Positions 35,836 through 44,298 of a DNA stretch of 64,000 bases are shown here, one piece after another. The position numbers and the translations under genes were made by a program. The first letter of the stretch is position 1. Every line of letters starts with the position of its first letter. The notes under the pieces were generated by a model that had not been told where the DNA came from, did not search any database, and was given only the letters and a program-made list of their open reading frames with translations. This DNA is from Denitratisoma oestradiolicum (GTDB lineage: Bacteria > Pseudomonadota > Gammaproteobacteria > Burkholderiales > Rhodocyclaceae): positions 4,010,001-4,074,000 of the forward strand of contig NZ_LR778301.1 in NCBI RefSeq assembly GCF_902813185.1, given 5' to 3'.

Positions 35836-36795
35836 ATGCTGCTTTCCTTCCCGCAAATCCCGTCTTATTGCGGCCGTTTCGCCCCCAGCCCCACCGGCCC
35901 CCTGCACTTCGGTTCCCTGGCGGCGGCGCTTGGCAGTTGTCTGGAGGCCCGCGCCCGGGGCGGACTGTGGCGGGTGCGCATGGAAGACGTGGACCTGCCC
36001 CGCTGCCGCCCCGGCGCCGACCGACAGATCCTGTCCACCCTGGAAGCCTTCGGTTTTGCCTGGGATGGGGAGGTGATCTATCAGACTGCCCGTCATGAGG
36101 CCTACCGGGCCGTCCTGGAGCGCCTGAAAGCCGGCGGCCGGGTGTTTCCCTGCGCCTGCACCCGGCGCGAGCTGGCCGACTCGGCCCTGGCCCCCGATGG
36201 CGCCCACCTTTATCCGGGCACTTGCCGCAACGGCCTGCCGCCGGGCCGGAAGGCCCGGGCCTGGCGCCTGGCGGTGCCCGAGGTCGAGGTGGATTTCCTG
36301 GACGCCATCCAGGGGCCTCAGCACCAGAACCTGGCCCGGGAGGCGGGGGACTTCGTGCTGCTGCGGGCCGACGGCCTCTTCGCCTACCAGCTGGCCGTGG
36401 TGGTGGATGACGCCGAGCAGGGCATCACCCATGTGCTGCGGGGCGCCGACCTGCTGGACTCGACCCCGCGCCAGATCCATCTCCAGCACCTGCTGGGCTA
36501 TCCCACGCCGGCCTATGCCCACCTGCCGGTGGCGGTGAATGAACTCGGCGAGAAACTCTCCAAGCAGACCCAGGCCGCGCCGGTGGACCCGACGCAGCCA
36601 GTCCCCGCCCTGGTGGCGGCCCTGAATTTCCTCGGTCAAAAGCCCCCGACGGAACTGGCGAGGGCCGATCTGCGGGAAGTCTGGCAATGGGCCCTGGCCC
36701 ACTGGGACCTGACCCGGGTACCCCGCCAGCGCAGCCTGCCGGCGCCGGATTCGGCGATCCAGGTGGAGCGAGGGATGGCGAGTGGAAGTTCGTAA
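35836..36795 (+). CDS. gluQ: Glutamyl-Q tRNA(Asp) synthetase
   Basis: 319 residues, the length of GluQRS, which lacks the anticodon-binding domain of full GluRS. It activates glutamate and attaches it to queuosine at position 34 of tRNA(Asp). Visible signatures: GRFAPSPTGPLHFGSL (HIGH-like PLHFG), RMEDVDLPRC, the zinc-site CACTRRE with a later CRNG, YQLAVVVDDAEQGITHVLRGADLL, and the KLSKQ version of KMSKS. The C-terminus after about residue 300 (IQVERGMASGSS) is ordinary. The next gene on this strand starts 237 bases later and has a different base composition. Confidence 0.95.
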   Translation: MLLSFPQIPSYCGRFAPSPTGPLHFGSLAAALGSCLEARARGGLWRVRMEDVDLPRCRPGADRQILSTLEAFGFAWDGEVIYQTARHEAYRAVLERLKAGGRVFPCACTRRELADSALAPDGAHLYPGTCRNGLPPGRKARAWRLAVPEVEVDFLDAIQGPQHQNLAREAGDFVLLRADGLFAYQLAVVVDDAEQGITHVLRGADLLDSTPRQIHLQHLLGYPTPAYAHLPVAVNELGEKLSKQTQAAPVDPTQPVPALVAALNFLGQKPPTELARADLREVWQWALAHWDLTRVPRQRSLPAPDSAIQVERGMASGSS

Positions 36796-37032
36796 TGCTG
36801 TGCGAGTATGGCGCTGACTCTCTCGGTTCGGCCAAAAACGGACACTCGTTCCGTTCGTATGATCGGCGATTGATATGGAAGCCGGGCCAGGTTAATCTCC
36901 ATGTCATTCAATGCGGCAAGGATATTTTCTTCATGTCTTTATCATTAGCGATAACCCAGATGTTTCTGTGCCTGAATAACTGCTAGCCACCTTCAGCACC
37001 TCGCCATACTTATCGCAAGGGAGATACAAAAC

Positions 37033-38109
37033 ATGACCGATAGCACAGATGCAATTGACAAACCGAAGGGTTCGGCTACCCCGTTGATATTCATCAGCCA
37101 CGACACGAGGGACGGCGACTTAGCCGAAGCGTTTAGTAAGTTACTCAAGAGCGTTAGCGCGGGAATGCTCAAATCATTCCGATCTTCCGACAAAAAGGGC
37201 GCAGAAGGAATCGAATTCGGTGATGAATGGTACAAGGCTCTGATGACAAAGCTGCACTCTGCGTCAGACGTTGTGTGTCTGCTTACTGAGCGTAGCTTGG
37301 AGCGTCCATGGATACTGTACGAGGCCGGGGTGGCAAAGGGAAAGCTTGATACTCCTGTGCATGGTCTAGCACTCGGAGTGCCGTTAAGTCGCGTCAGTAC
37401 CGGGCCTTTCTATCAATTTCAAAACAGTGACGATAGCGAAGACCTTCTTTCTAAGCTAACACTGCAACTGTGTCGTCGTGTTCCGGGATTGGAACCCGAT
37501 ACAGACGTAGTGAAGGCACAGGTTCAAATATTCAAGACGACCGCTGCCGAAATCCTGAAGAGCCTAGGAACAACAAAAGAACCCGAGAAGAAAGAGTCCA
37601 TCGAAGAGGGCGCTGTCGCCAAGGTTTTGGAAGAAATGAAATTGCTCGTTCGAGAGTTGCCCATCCGTCTAGAGCAGAGAATGGTAGATGGCCCGGATCG
37701 TTTCCGCTCTCGCCGCCCGCGCCGCTTTCATCCAATGATGATTGACGAAATGTCCCACATGATCGCTCGTCGCTCCGACGATCCTGTCGGAATTCTCTTA
37801 ATTGCCGGCTTTCTTCGCGATGATTTTCCGTGGCTCTACGAAATTGGCATGGAAGCATACCGAGTTGCGAAGGCCGAAGGTTCCGAGGCTGCACACGACG
37901 CGCTACACATGTTTCGAAACGCTTGCGAGGTGACTATGCACGGTCCGTTCCTCGATGAACTCGGGTTGTCGAACAAAGAAGCTCACATGATGTTTAGGGA
38001 GCTGCCGATGATTATTGACCACTACATGCATCGCATACTTGACGATAAGCCAGTTAGGAAGCGCAACCGCATGCAAAAAAGTGATGAATCACAATCCAAT
38101 GGCAGATAA
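37033..38109 (+). CDS. TIR-domain protein, possible antiphage effector
   Basis: 358 residues. The first 150 form a TIR domain: LIFISHDTRDGDLAEAFSKLL, then SDVVCLLTERSLERPWILYEAG, with Glu97 in the place of the NADase catalytic Glu. The middle (about 175-220) is a charged coiled-coil-like linker. The C-terminal 130 residues are helical (RPRRFHPMMIDEMSHMIARRSDDPVGILLIAGFLRDDFPWLYEIGMEAYRVAK) with no domain I recognise; they may sense an invader signal. Its GC content and codon use are lower than in the genes on both sides, and it ends in its own terminator, which suggests acquisition. It stands alone, with no Argonaute, Thoeris or CBASS partner. NAD-depleting defence is inference. Confidence 0.8.
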   Translation: MTDSTDAIDKPKGSATPLIFISHDTRDGDLAEAFSKLLKSVSAGMLKSFRSSDKKGAEGIEFGDEWYKALMTKLHSASDVVCLLTERSLERPWILYEAGVAKGKLDTPVHGLALGVPLSRVSTGPFYQFQNSDDSEDLLSKLTLQLCRRVPGLEPDTDVVKAQVQIFKTTAAEILKSLGTTKEPEKKESIEEGAVAKVLEEMKLLVRELPIRLEQRMVDGPDRFRSRRPRRFHPMMIDEMSHMIARRSDDPVGILLIAGFLRDDFPWLYEIGMEAYRVAKAEGSEAAHDALHMFRNACEVTMHGPFLDELGLSNKEAHMMFRELPMIIDHYMHRILDDKPVRKRNRMQKSDESQSNGR

Positions 38110-38130
38110 CCCATCATCGAGAAAACCTCC

Positions 38131-38147
38131 AACGAGGATCCCTCGTT
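38131..38147 (+). terminator. Terminator of the TIR gene
   Basis: The arms aacgagg (38131-38137) and cctcgtt (38141-38147) have a 3-base loop and are followed by ttcagatttt. It lies 21 bases past the TIR gene's stop. Confidence 0.65.
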
Positions 38148-38245
38148 TCAGATTTTGAAGGTCTGTTTATCTGAAGTCAGAAGGACAGCTTTGGGTCGGG
38201 TGCCGCCACCCGTAAGTCATCGCCAACGCATCACCAGATGACGGA

Positions 38246-39415
38246 TCATTCCCGGTATTCGCTGCCGACGCCGTAGCGGCTCAGGCCCACCGCCGCTCGC
38301 ACCAGGATGTAGGCGCCCTGGCTCAGCAGCCGCTGCCACCAGGGCCGCTGTCGGGGGGCATCCACCGCCACGACGTGGGCGCCCAGGGCCATGGCCCGCG
38401 CCAGGCTGGCCGCGAGGGCGGCGGCGAAACCCTTGTCCCACACCACCACGTTGGCCTCCCGGGCCAGCAGCAAGCTGAAGGGATCGATGTTGGAGGAGCC
38501 TACCGTGGCCCACTGGCCGTCGATCACGGCCACCTTGGCATGGAGAAAGCTGCGGTGGTATTCGACGATGCGGATGCCCGCCCCCAGCAGCCGGCCATAG
38601 AGGGACTGGGTGGCGTAATGGAGCAGCAGATATTCCACCCGCCCCTGCAACAGCAGGGTCACCCGCACCCCGCGATGGGCGGCGGCAGCCAGGGCCAGTC
38701 GGAAGCGCCGACCGGGGAGGAAATAGGCGCTGGCGATCAGGATATCCTCCCGAGCGCCGTTGATCGCTTCCAGATAGGCCTCCTCGATGTCGCGCCGATG
38801 GCGCAGATTGTCCCGGATCAGGAAGGCAGCCCGAGTCTCCCCCTGGGGCAGGGATTCGATTTTCGGAGCGGGTGTCTTGGGCACATGCCAGCGCAGGGCC
38901 GCGGTGGCCACCAGGCGCCAGAGGTGATGGACCGCCTGATGGATTTCGGCCACCAGAGGACCTTCCACGGAGACGGCATAGTCGTGACGGGGCGGCACCT
39001 GGCCCGGCGTGTCCAGGTCGTCGATTATGTTGATGCCGCCGATGAAGGCGATGGCGCCATCCACCACCACCAGCTTGCGGTGCAGTCGTCGCAGCCGGTG
39101 GCGCCGCAGCCTTAGCCGCGCCACCTCGGGGCGATAGACCAGCACCTCGACACCGGCCTGATTCAGCTCCCGGCCCAGGCCATCGGGAAAATCCCGGGCG
39201 CCGAAGCCATCCACCAGCACCCGCACCGCCACGCCCCGCGTCGCCGCGCGGCCCAGGGCTGCCGCCACCCGCCGACCGGCCGCATCGTCGGCGAAGATGT
39301 AGGTCTCCAGGTGAATCTCCCGCCGGGCGGCGTCGATGGCCTCGATCAGCGTGGGAAAATACTCGCTGCCGTTCTCCAGCAGCCGTACCCGGTTGCCCTC
39401 GATGAACGCGGTCAT
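38246..39415 (-). CDS. clsB: Cardiolipin synthase B-type phospholipase-D-family enzyme
   Basis: 389 residues from the ATG at 39415, which overlaps the stop of the EEP gene (ATGA). Two HKD phospholipase-D motifs are complete: HRKLVVVDGAIAFIGGIN and HAKVAVIDGQWATVGSSNID. MTAFIEGNRVRLLENGSEYFPTLIEAI is the usual ClsB N-terminus, with no membrane helices there. It condenses phosphatidylglycerol with phosphatidylethanolamine or a second phosphatidylglycerol to make cardiolipin. ClsB is commonly paired with an upstream endonuclease/exonuclease/phosphatase gene, as in E. coli clsB-ybhP, and that pairing is present here. Confidence 0.92.
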   Translation of the reverse strand: MTAFIEGNRVRLLENGSEYFPTLIEAIDAARREIHLETYIFADDAAGRRVAAALGRAATRGVAVRVLVDGFGARDFPDGLGRELNQAGVEVLVYRPEVARLRLRRHRLRRLHRKLVVVDGAIAFIGGINIIDDLDTPGQVPPRHDYAVSVEGPLVAEIHQAVHHLWRLVATAALRWHVPKTPAPKIESLPQGETRAAFLIRDNLRHRRDIEEAYLEAINGAREDILIASAYFLPGRRFRLALAAAAHRGVRVTLLLQGRVEYLLLHYATQSLYGRLLGAGIRIVEYHRSFLHAKVAVIDGQWATVGSSNIDPFSLLLAREANVVVWDKGFAAALAASLARAMALGAHVVAVDAPRQRPWWQRLLSQGAYILVRAAVGLSRYGVGSEYRE

Positions 39416-40176
39416 GCCGGATCGTCCGGCGTCAGCAGCGCCGTCAGGGCGGCATGATCGGAAATCCGCGACCAGGGGGCGCCGTGATGCACTTCGGTCG
39501 CCTCGACCCCGAATCCGCGCACGTAGATGCGGTCCAGCCGCAACAGGGGCAGGGTGGCTGGATAGCTGCGGGCCGGCCTGCCTCCCGCCTCTCCGCCGAA
39601 TACCTCGGCCAGTCCCAGGCGCTCGGCCAGGTGGTCGTGGGCCCGATTGCGCCAATCGTTGAAGTCACCGGCAATGATCAGGGGCGCCTCGGCGGGGATG
39701 ATCCGCTCCAGGCGCTCGGCCAGGGCCGCCATCTGGTGGCGGCGGGAGCGGCCGAACAGGGACAGATGGACGCAGACGCAGTGCAGGGGCCGGGGCCAGC
39801 CCGGCACCTGGATGGTCGCGTGGAGCAGGCCCCGGCGTTCGAAGCGCAGGCGGGTCACATCCTGATTGTGGCTGTGGGCGATGGGAAAGCGGGAGAGGAT
39901 GGCGTTGCCGTGGTGGCCGTGGTCGTAGATCATGTTGCGGCCGTAGGCGGTGCTGTGCCACACCTCATCGGCCAGGAACTCGTGCTGGGGTTGCTTCGGC
40001 CAGGTCGCGTGATGCTCCGCGTGGCCCAGGTGCAGGCCCTGCACCTCCTGCAGGAAGACGATGTCCGAATCCAGTGCCCGCAGTCGATCCCGCAACTCAT
40101 GGACCACCATGCGGCGATTGAACTGGGAGAAGCCCTTGTGGATGTTGTAGGTGGTGATGCGGATGGTTGGCTGCAT
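39412..40176 (-). CDS. Endonuclease/exonuclease/phosphatase-family hydrolase (YbhP-like)
   Basis: 254-residue EEP-fold protein. Metal and catalytic residues follow the family: TYNIHKGF (Asn), FLQEVQG (Glu), VHLSLFGRSR (His), IIAGDFNDWRN (Asp/Asn pair), LDRIYVR (Asp) and a final SDHAAL (Asp-His). It has no signal peptide, so it acts in the cytoplasm or at the inner leaflet. Its overlap with clsB suggests a lipid phosphodiesterase or phosphatase role linked to cardiolipin synthesis. The substrate is unknown. Confidence 0.88.
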   Translation of the reverse strand: MQPTIRITTYNIHKGFSQFNRRMVVHELRDRLRALDSDIVFLQEVQGLHLGHAEHHATWPKQPQHEFLADEVWHSTAYGRNMIYDHGHHGNAILSRFPIAHSHNQDVTRLRFERRGLLHATIQVPGWPRPLHCVCVHLSLFGRSRRHQMAALAERLERIIPAEAPLIIAGDFNDWRNRAHDHLAERLGLAEVFGGEAGGRPARSYPATLPLLRLDRIYVRGFGVEATEVHHGAPWSRISDHAALTALLTPDDPA

Positions 40177-40283
40177 GGCGCAGGCTGGGGCGGTGTCTAT
40201 ATTTTCACCAGTTTGGCAGGCGGGCCAGGATTCTCCACCCCAGGCCGGGACCCGCGGCCCCGGCTGAGGGCTTGGGTTCTTGA

Positions 40284-41378
40284 TCAGGCTTGATACCGGG
40301 GATAATCGACATAACCTCCCTCCCTGCCGCCATAGGCGCCTGTCGGATCTGCCATCGGACTCAGAGGAGCGCCCAGGGCAAACCTCTCGACCAGATCCGG
40401 ATTGGCGATATAGGGTCGACCAAAGGACACCGCCTGGGCTTTGGACTGGAGCAGCGCTTTCTCGGAACTCTCGGCGTTGTACCCCCCGTTGATTACCAGC
40501 CGGCCTCCGTACACGGCGAGAATGTCGTCAATACTGAACTCGCTGGTGGCGCCTCCGGTGCTGATGCCCGCCGATTCATTGATGTTCTCCACCACTTCCA
40601 GAAACGCCAGATCCCGCTGGTTCAATTCGGCGGCGGCGTGCGTGAAGAGCGCCTTGAGATTGCTGTCGTGGCAGTCCCAGTTAACGGAAAAAGGGGAGAT
40701 GCGTAGCGCAGTGCGGGCCGAACCAATGGCACCGCACACCGCATCGGTAACCTCCAGCAGGAAGCGGCAGCGATTTTCTATCGGGCCACCGTATCGGTCA
40801 TTTCGCTGATTGACGCCATCGCGGAGGAACTGATCAATCAGATAGCCATTGGCGCCGTGAATTTCCACGCCATCAAAGCCTGCGGCAATGGCATTGAGTG
40901 CCCCTTGTCTGAACTGCTCGACAACACCCGGAATTTCCTCCAGCTTCAGGGCGCGAGGCTCGGGGGTTGGAACAAAGCCGGTGTCGATAAAAGTCTTGAC
41001 GTCGCCCCTGACCGCCGATGAAGACACAGGCAATTCACCGTTTTTCTGGAAGAACGGGTGGGAGACTCGCCCCGAATGCCATATCTGGCAGAAAATCTTG
41101 CCGCCAGCTTCATGAACCGCGTCAGTGACGAGTCTCCAGCCGGCAATCTGCTCCGGTGTGTAGATGCCCGGTGTCGCCCAGGAGCCAGTACCCTGCACCG
41201 AGACCTGAGTGGCCTCGGTGATGATGAGGCCGGCACTGGCACGCTGACCGTAATAGGTAACGTTCAAAGGATTGGGAACGGTCGATGGTGTGCGCGCACG
41301 AGTCATGGGTGCCATGACGATGCGATTTTTCAGTTCGACAGAGCCGAGCAGTACTGGAGAAAGCAAAGTGCTTGTCAT
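40284..41378 (-). CDS. nemA: Old yellow enzyme family NADH:flavin oxidoreductase (NemA-like alkene reductase)
   Basis: 364-residue FMN-dependent TIM barrel. FMN and substrate residues are visible: LKNRIVMAPMTRAR at the start, GLIITEATQVS, CQIWHSGR, the catalytic EIHGANGYLIDQFLRDGVNQR (His/Asn pair), NRCRFLLEVTDAV, and SFGRPYIANPDLVERF at the phosphate site. Members reduce activated C=C bonds, N-ethylmaleimide and nitrate esters. It stands alone; the upstream region shows no clear NemR operator, and the gene upstream is ubiJ. Confidence 0.92.
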   Translation of the reverse strand: MTSTLLSPVLLGSVELKNRIVMAPMTRARTPSTVPNPLNVTYYGQRASAGLIITEATQVSVQGTGSWATPGIYTPEQIAGWRLVTDAVHEAGGKIFCQIWHSGRVSHPFFQKNGELPVSSSAVRGDVKTFIDTGFVPTPEPRALKLEEIPGVVEQFRQGALNAIAAGFDGVEIHGANGYLIDQFLRDGVNQRNDRYGGPIENRCRFLLEVTDAVCGAIGSARTALRISPFSVNWDCHDSNLKALFTHAAAELNQRDLAFLEVVENINESAGISTGGATSEFSIDDILAVYGGRLVINGGYNAESSEKALLQSKAQAVSFGRPYIANPDLVERFALGAPLSPMADPTGAYGGREGGYVDYPRYQA

Positions 41379-41460
41379 GGCGATAGTTTTTTAGTTGGGT
41401 ACATTGGGTTGATATTTCACGCACACAGATGACACAGGAGCAGAAAAGATGCAGGCCGCC

Positions 41461-42027
41461 TCAGCGGGACAGTCTGCCTATCCGCTGTTCCAGTCGGGCC
41501 AAATCGGCTCGGAGCTGGTTCAGGTCGTCGGTGAAGGCCGATATCTCCGATGGACGCAGCAGTACGCCCTGTTCCTCGGCCAGATATTCGCTGAGGTTTT
41601 CCCCCAGCCGCGCCGCAGTTTCCCGCTGCCAGGCAAACAGGCCGGTCAGCAGGCCGGCGATGCGGTGGGCGGCGATATCCCCCACCAGGCGGGAAAGGTC
41701 TTCCTCGAAATCCCAGCGCAGGTTGCGCAGCACGAAGCCCAGGCTGTCGGCAAAATCGGCGTTGCCGCTGATGTGGGCCTGCTTGAACGCCTGTTCCGGG
41801 TTCCCCAGGGCCAGCAGGGGCAAGGCGGACAGGATGATGGAGACATCGGCGCCACCCTCCTCCGTGCTCCGCAGATAGCCTTCCTCATCCACCGCGAAGG
41901 ACAGGGTGGGCAGGGGCGGCAGCTCGATCCGGGCCTGGCGCCCTGCAAAGGGCCGCAGCCGCCCCCGCGCCCAGTCCGCCTGGGCCAGGAGGTGGTTGAG
42001 GGCGGTCAGGACGGGGCTTTGCAGCAT
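41461..42027 (-). CDS. ubiJ: Ubiquinone biosynthesis accessory factor UbiJ
   Basis: 188-residue SCP2-fold protein. It has an LPTLSFAVDEEGYLRSTEEGGADVSIILSALPLLALGN core, a GNADFADSLGFVLRNLRWDFEEDLSRLVGDIAAHR helix segment typical of UbiJ, and a coiled-coil C-terminus (TDDLNQLRADLARLEQRIGRL). UbiJ carries the isoprenoid intermediates for the ubiquinone hydroxylases and methylases. Here it lies in the same direction as ubiE, separated by the Tim44-like gene. The usual next gene, ubiB, is absent, and an old-yellow-enzyme gene follows instead. Confidence 0.88.
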   Translation of the reverse strand: MLQSPVLTALNHLLAQADWARGRLRPFAGRQARIELPPLPTLSFAVDEEGYLRSTEEGGADVSIILSALPLLALGNPEQAFKQAHISGNADFADSLGFVLRNLRWDFEEDLSRLVGDIAAHRIAGLLTGLFAWQRETAARLGENLSEYLAEEQGVLLRPSEISAFTDDLNQLRADLARLEQRIGRLSR

Positions 42028-42070
42028 TAAGGAAACTCCGAACGGGAGTGGCTTAATCAGCGCTTTCTTA
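42028..42070. repeat. Degenerate copy of the TTAAGGAAnGCnGATTAAG repeat
   Basis: Taaggaaa at 42028 and the inverted end ...cttaatcagcgctttctta (42051-42070) frame a short stem (ctccgaacgggag). The right end supplies the TAA stop codon of the Tim44-like gene. It is related to the copies at 43005-43072 and 54003-54110. Confidence 0.55.
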
Positions 42071-42934
42071 AGCCAGTTGCTGGATGCCGGCCACGCGCCA
42101 GCCGCCGCTGCCGTCGGCGGGCTTGACCAGATGCCAGACTTCCTCGAAGGCTTCCGGCGCGGCGTTGGCGGTTTCCCGGATCAGGCCGTGGAAGCGCACG
42201 CTGGCGATGTGGCGCTTTTCCTCGCTGGCGACATCCAGCAGGCCCGCTTCCAGTTGCACCACGTCGGTCTGCTGGGGGGCCGCGCTCCGCTCCCGGTACT
42301 GCATTTCGATTTCCGCATAGACCTCGGGCTGGGTGAAGGCCTTGATGTCCTCCATATTGCCGGTGTCATTGGCGGCCTGGAGTCGGATGAAATTCAGTTT
42401 GGCCTGACGCAGGAAGCCCTCCACGTCGAAGTCGGCGGGGATGCCGGTGATTTCGGCTGCGGGAGCCGCACCACCCGCCACTGCCAGCGGCTCGAAACGA
42501 ACAGGTTCCGGTGCAGCGCCGGCCCCGGCGTACTGGGGCACGGCCTGGGGCTGACTGCGACGGAACAGCAGGCGGATGACGAAGAAGGCCACCATGGCCA
42601 GAAGCGCCATCATGGCGAAGTTGGCCATGCCCTCGCCCATACCGAAGTGGGAGAACAGGGCCGCCAGGCCGATGCCTGCCGCCAGACCGGCCAGGGGGCC
42701 CATCCAGCGGCTCATGCCCGAGGGCTGGGGTGCGGTCGGCTTCGCGCCGGCGGCCGGGGCCGCGCTCTGGGTGGGTGCCGCCGGCTTGGCCGGGATGGCG
42801 TCCCGCTTCATCACGGAAGAATCCCGGCTCATGCCGAAGGAGCGACTGCCCCCCAGGCGCCGGGCTTCGGCGTCCTGGACCAGCAGACCCAGGCCGACCA
42901 CGGTGGCGAACAGTGCGATGAAAAGACGTTTCAT
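42068..42934 (-). CDS. Tim44-like domain membrane protein
   Basis: 288 residues. A signal-like N-terminus (MKRLFIALFATVVGLGLLVQDAEA) is followed by an Arg/Ser segment with RRLGGSRSFGMSRD, an Ala/Pro-rich linker, and two membrane helices (WMGPLAGLAAGIGLAALFSHF, MANFAMMALLAMVAFFVIRLLF). The Tim44-like fold starts near residue 160: FDVEGFLRQAKLNFIRLQAANDTGNMEDIKAFTQPEVYAEI, ending EEVWHLVKPADGSGGWRVAGIQQ. Such proteins are widespread in proteobacteria near ubi genes and are thought to act in membrane protein handling; the role is not settled. Confidence 0.88.
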   Translation of the reverse strand: MKRLFIALFATVVGLGLLVQDAEARRLGGSRSFGMSRDSSVMKRDAIPAKPAAPTQSAAPAAGAKPTAPQPSGMSRWMGPLAGLAAGIGLAALFSHFGMGEGMANFAMMALLAMVAFFVIRLLFRRSQPQAVPQYAGAGAAPEPVRFEPLAVAGGAAPAAEITGIPADFDVEGFLRQAKLNFIRLQAANDTGNMEDIKAFTQPEVYAEIEMQYRERSAAPQQTDVVQLEAGLLDVASEEKRHIASVRFHGLIRETANAAPEAFEEVWHLVKPADGSGGWRVAGIQQLA

Positions 42935-43004
42935 GTTTTTCCTTTAACGAAAAAAATATCAACGGAGCCGAGTGTGACCGTCGAGCGTAGCGAGTTAGTG
43001 AAAA

Positions 43005-43072
43005 CGCTGAACAAGTCCCAATGCGTCATTCCGGCGAACGCCGGTGTGACGGACTTAATCAGCATTTCCTTA
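43005..43072. repeat. Palindromic dispersed repeat, copy A
   Basis: A gtcattccggcgaacgccgg core stem lies within flanks that read, on the minus strand, taaggaaatgctgattaagt at one end and cttgttcagcg at the other. The same arrangement is found at 54003-54110. The taa of the end forms the stop codon of ubiE. Confidence 0.75.
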
Positions 43073-43816
43073 AAGCTTGTAACCCCGGTGCAGGGCAACG
43101 ACGCCCCCCGTCAGGTTGAAGTAGTCGACCCGGGACAGGCCCGCTTGTTCCATCATGCCCTTCAAAGTTTCCTGGTCCGGATGCATGCGGATGGATTCGG
43201 CCAGGTAGCGGTAGCTCTCGGCGTCCCCCGCCACCTTCTGCCCCAGCCAGGGCAGCACCTTGAAGGAATAGAAATCGTAGGCGGTCTCCAGGGGCTTCCA
43301 GACCTTGGAGAATTCCAGCACCAGCAGCCGCCCGCCGGGTTTGAGCACGCGCCGCATCTCGGCCAGGGCCTGGTCCTTGTGGGTCATGTTGCGCAGACCG
43401 AAAGCCACGCTGACGCAGTCGAAGTGGTTGTCCGGGAAGGGCAGCTTCTCGGCGTCGCACTGGGCTGTGGGAGCCACCACGCCCTCGTCCAGCAGGCGGT
43501 CGCGGCCCACGGTGAGCATGGCGTTGTTGATGTCGGTGAGCCAGACCTGGCCGCCGCCAGGCAGGCCCATGCCGACCCGGCGCGCAAAGGCGGAGGAAAG
43601 GTCGGCGGTGCCGCCGGCCACGTCCAACACCCGGTCGCCATGACGCAGGGCCGCCACCTCGATGGTGAAGCGCTTCCATATCCGGTGCAGGCCGGCGGAC
43701 ATCAGGTCGTTCATGATGTCGTACTTGCTGGCAACGGAGGAGAAGACGCCGGCGACGCGCTGGGCTTTTTCTTCCTCGGCCACGGTCTCGAAGCCGAAGT
43801 GGGTTTCCTTGCTCAT
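43070..43816 (-). CDS. ubiE: Ubiquinone/menaquinone C-methyltransferase
   Basis: 248 residues, standard for UbiE. It methylates the ring of 2-octaprenyl-6-methoxy-benzoquinol (and demethylmenaquinol) with SAM. Signatures: [44 protein letters not shown], motif [46 protein letters not shown], and [15 protein letters not shown]. The C-terminal [17 protein letters not shown] is intact. The stop codon lies in a dispersed repeat. It sits three bases after the DUF971 gene, in an operon towards the Tim44-like and ubiJ genes. Confidence 0.97.
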   Translation of the reverse strand: MSKETHFGFETVAEEEKAQRVAGVFSSVASKYDIMNDLMSAGLHRIWKRFTIEVAALRHGDRVLDVAGGTADLSSAFARRVGMGLPGGGQVWLTDINNAMLTVGRDRLLDEGVVAPTAQCDAEKLPFPDNHFDCVSVAFGLRNMTHKDQALAEMRRVLKPGGRLLVLEFSKVWKPLETAYDFYSFKVLPWLGQKVAGDAESYRYLAESIRMHPDQETLKGMMEQAGLSRVDYFNLTGGVVALHRGYKL

Positions 43817-43819
43817 GAT

Positions 43820-44242
43820 CTAGTGCTTTCCGCAGCCGCCGCTCTTGGGGGCTGCCTGAGTGGTGGTGTCGATGTCGCGGCTGGCGCCGGCGGCCTCCAG
43901 TCGGGCCAGGTAGTCCTGCCAGTGCCACTCCTGGCGCGCCCCCAGGTCGTAGAGGATGTCCCAGGAGTAGAGGCCGGTGTCGTGGCCGTCGGAGAACACC
44001 GGCTTGATGGCGTAATTGCCCACGGGCTCCACGCTCTGGATGTCCACATTGCGCTTGCCGGTCTGCAACACCGCCTGGTCGGGGCTATGGCCCCGCACGG
44101 CGGCCGAGGGCGAACAGACCCGCAGCAACTCGTAGGGAATGCGGAAGCTGGCGCCATCGCTGAAGCTGACTTCCAGCAGGCGGGACTTCTGGTGCAGCTT
44201 GATTTCGGTGGGGATGGGGGTGTTTTTATCTATGCCTGCCAT
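43820..44242 (-). CDS. DUF971 family protein
   Basis: 140 residues from the ATG at 44242. The DUF971 core is clear: PTEIKLHQKSRLLEVSFSDGASFRIPYELLRVCSPSAAVRGH, NVDIQSVEPVGNYAIKPVFSDGHDTGLYSWDILYDLG. The C-terminus extends to a GGCGKH tail. DUF971 proteins are often linked to iron-sulfur or Mrp-like metal trafficking, but no reaction is established. It is placed directly before ubiE (3-base gap), a common betaproteobacterial pairing. Confidence 0.9.
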   Translation of the reverse strand: MAGIDKNTPIPTEIKLHQKSRLLEVSFSDGASFRIPYELLRVCSPSAAVRGHSPDQAVLQTGKRNVDIQSVEPVGNYAIKPVFSDGHDTGLYSWDILYDLGARQEWHWQDYLARLEAAGASRDIDTTTQAAPKSGGCGKH

Positions 44243-44298
44243 GGTGATAGGGCACGATTGGGGAGGGGGCCTATCATAGCGCGCCCGGCCCGGCGGAG

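Noticed and set aside
36796..37032. Possible small gene between gluQ and the TIR gene
   Set aside because: The open frame that crosses it has no ribosome-binding site and mostly repeats the end of gluQ in another frame; it is best read as the left junction of the TIR gene insertion.
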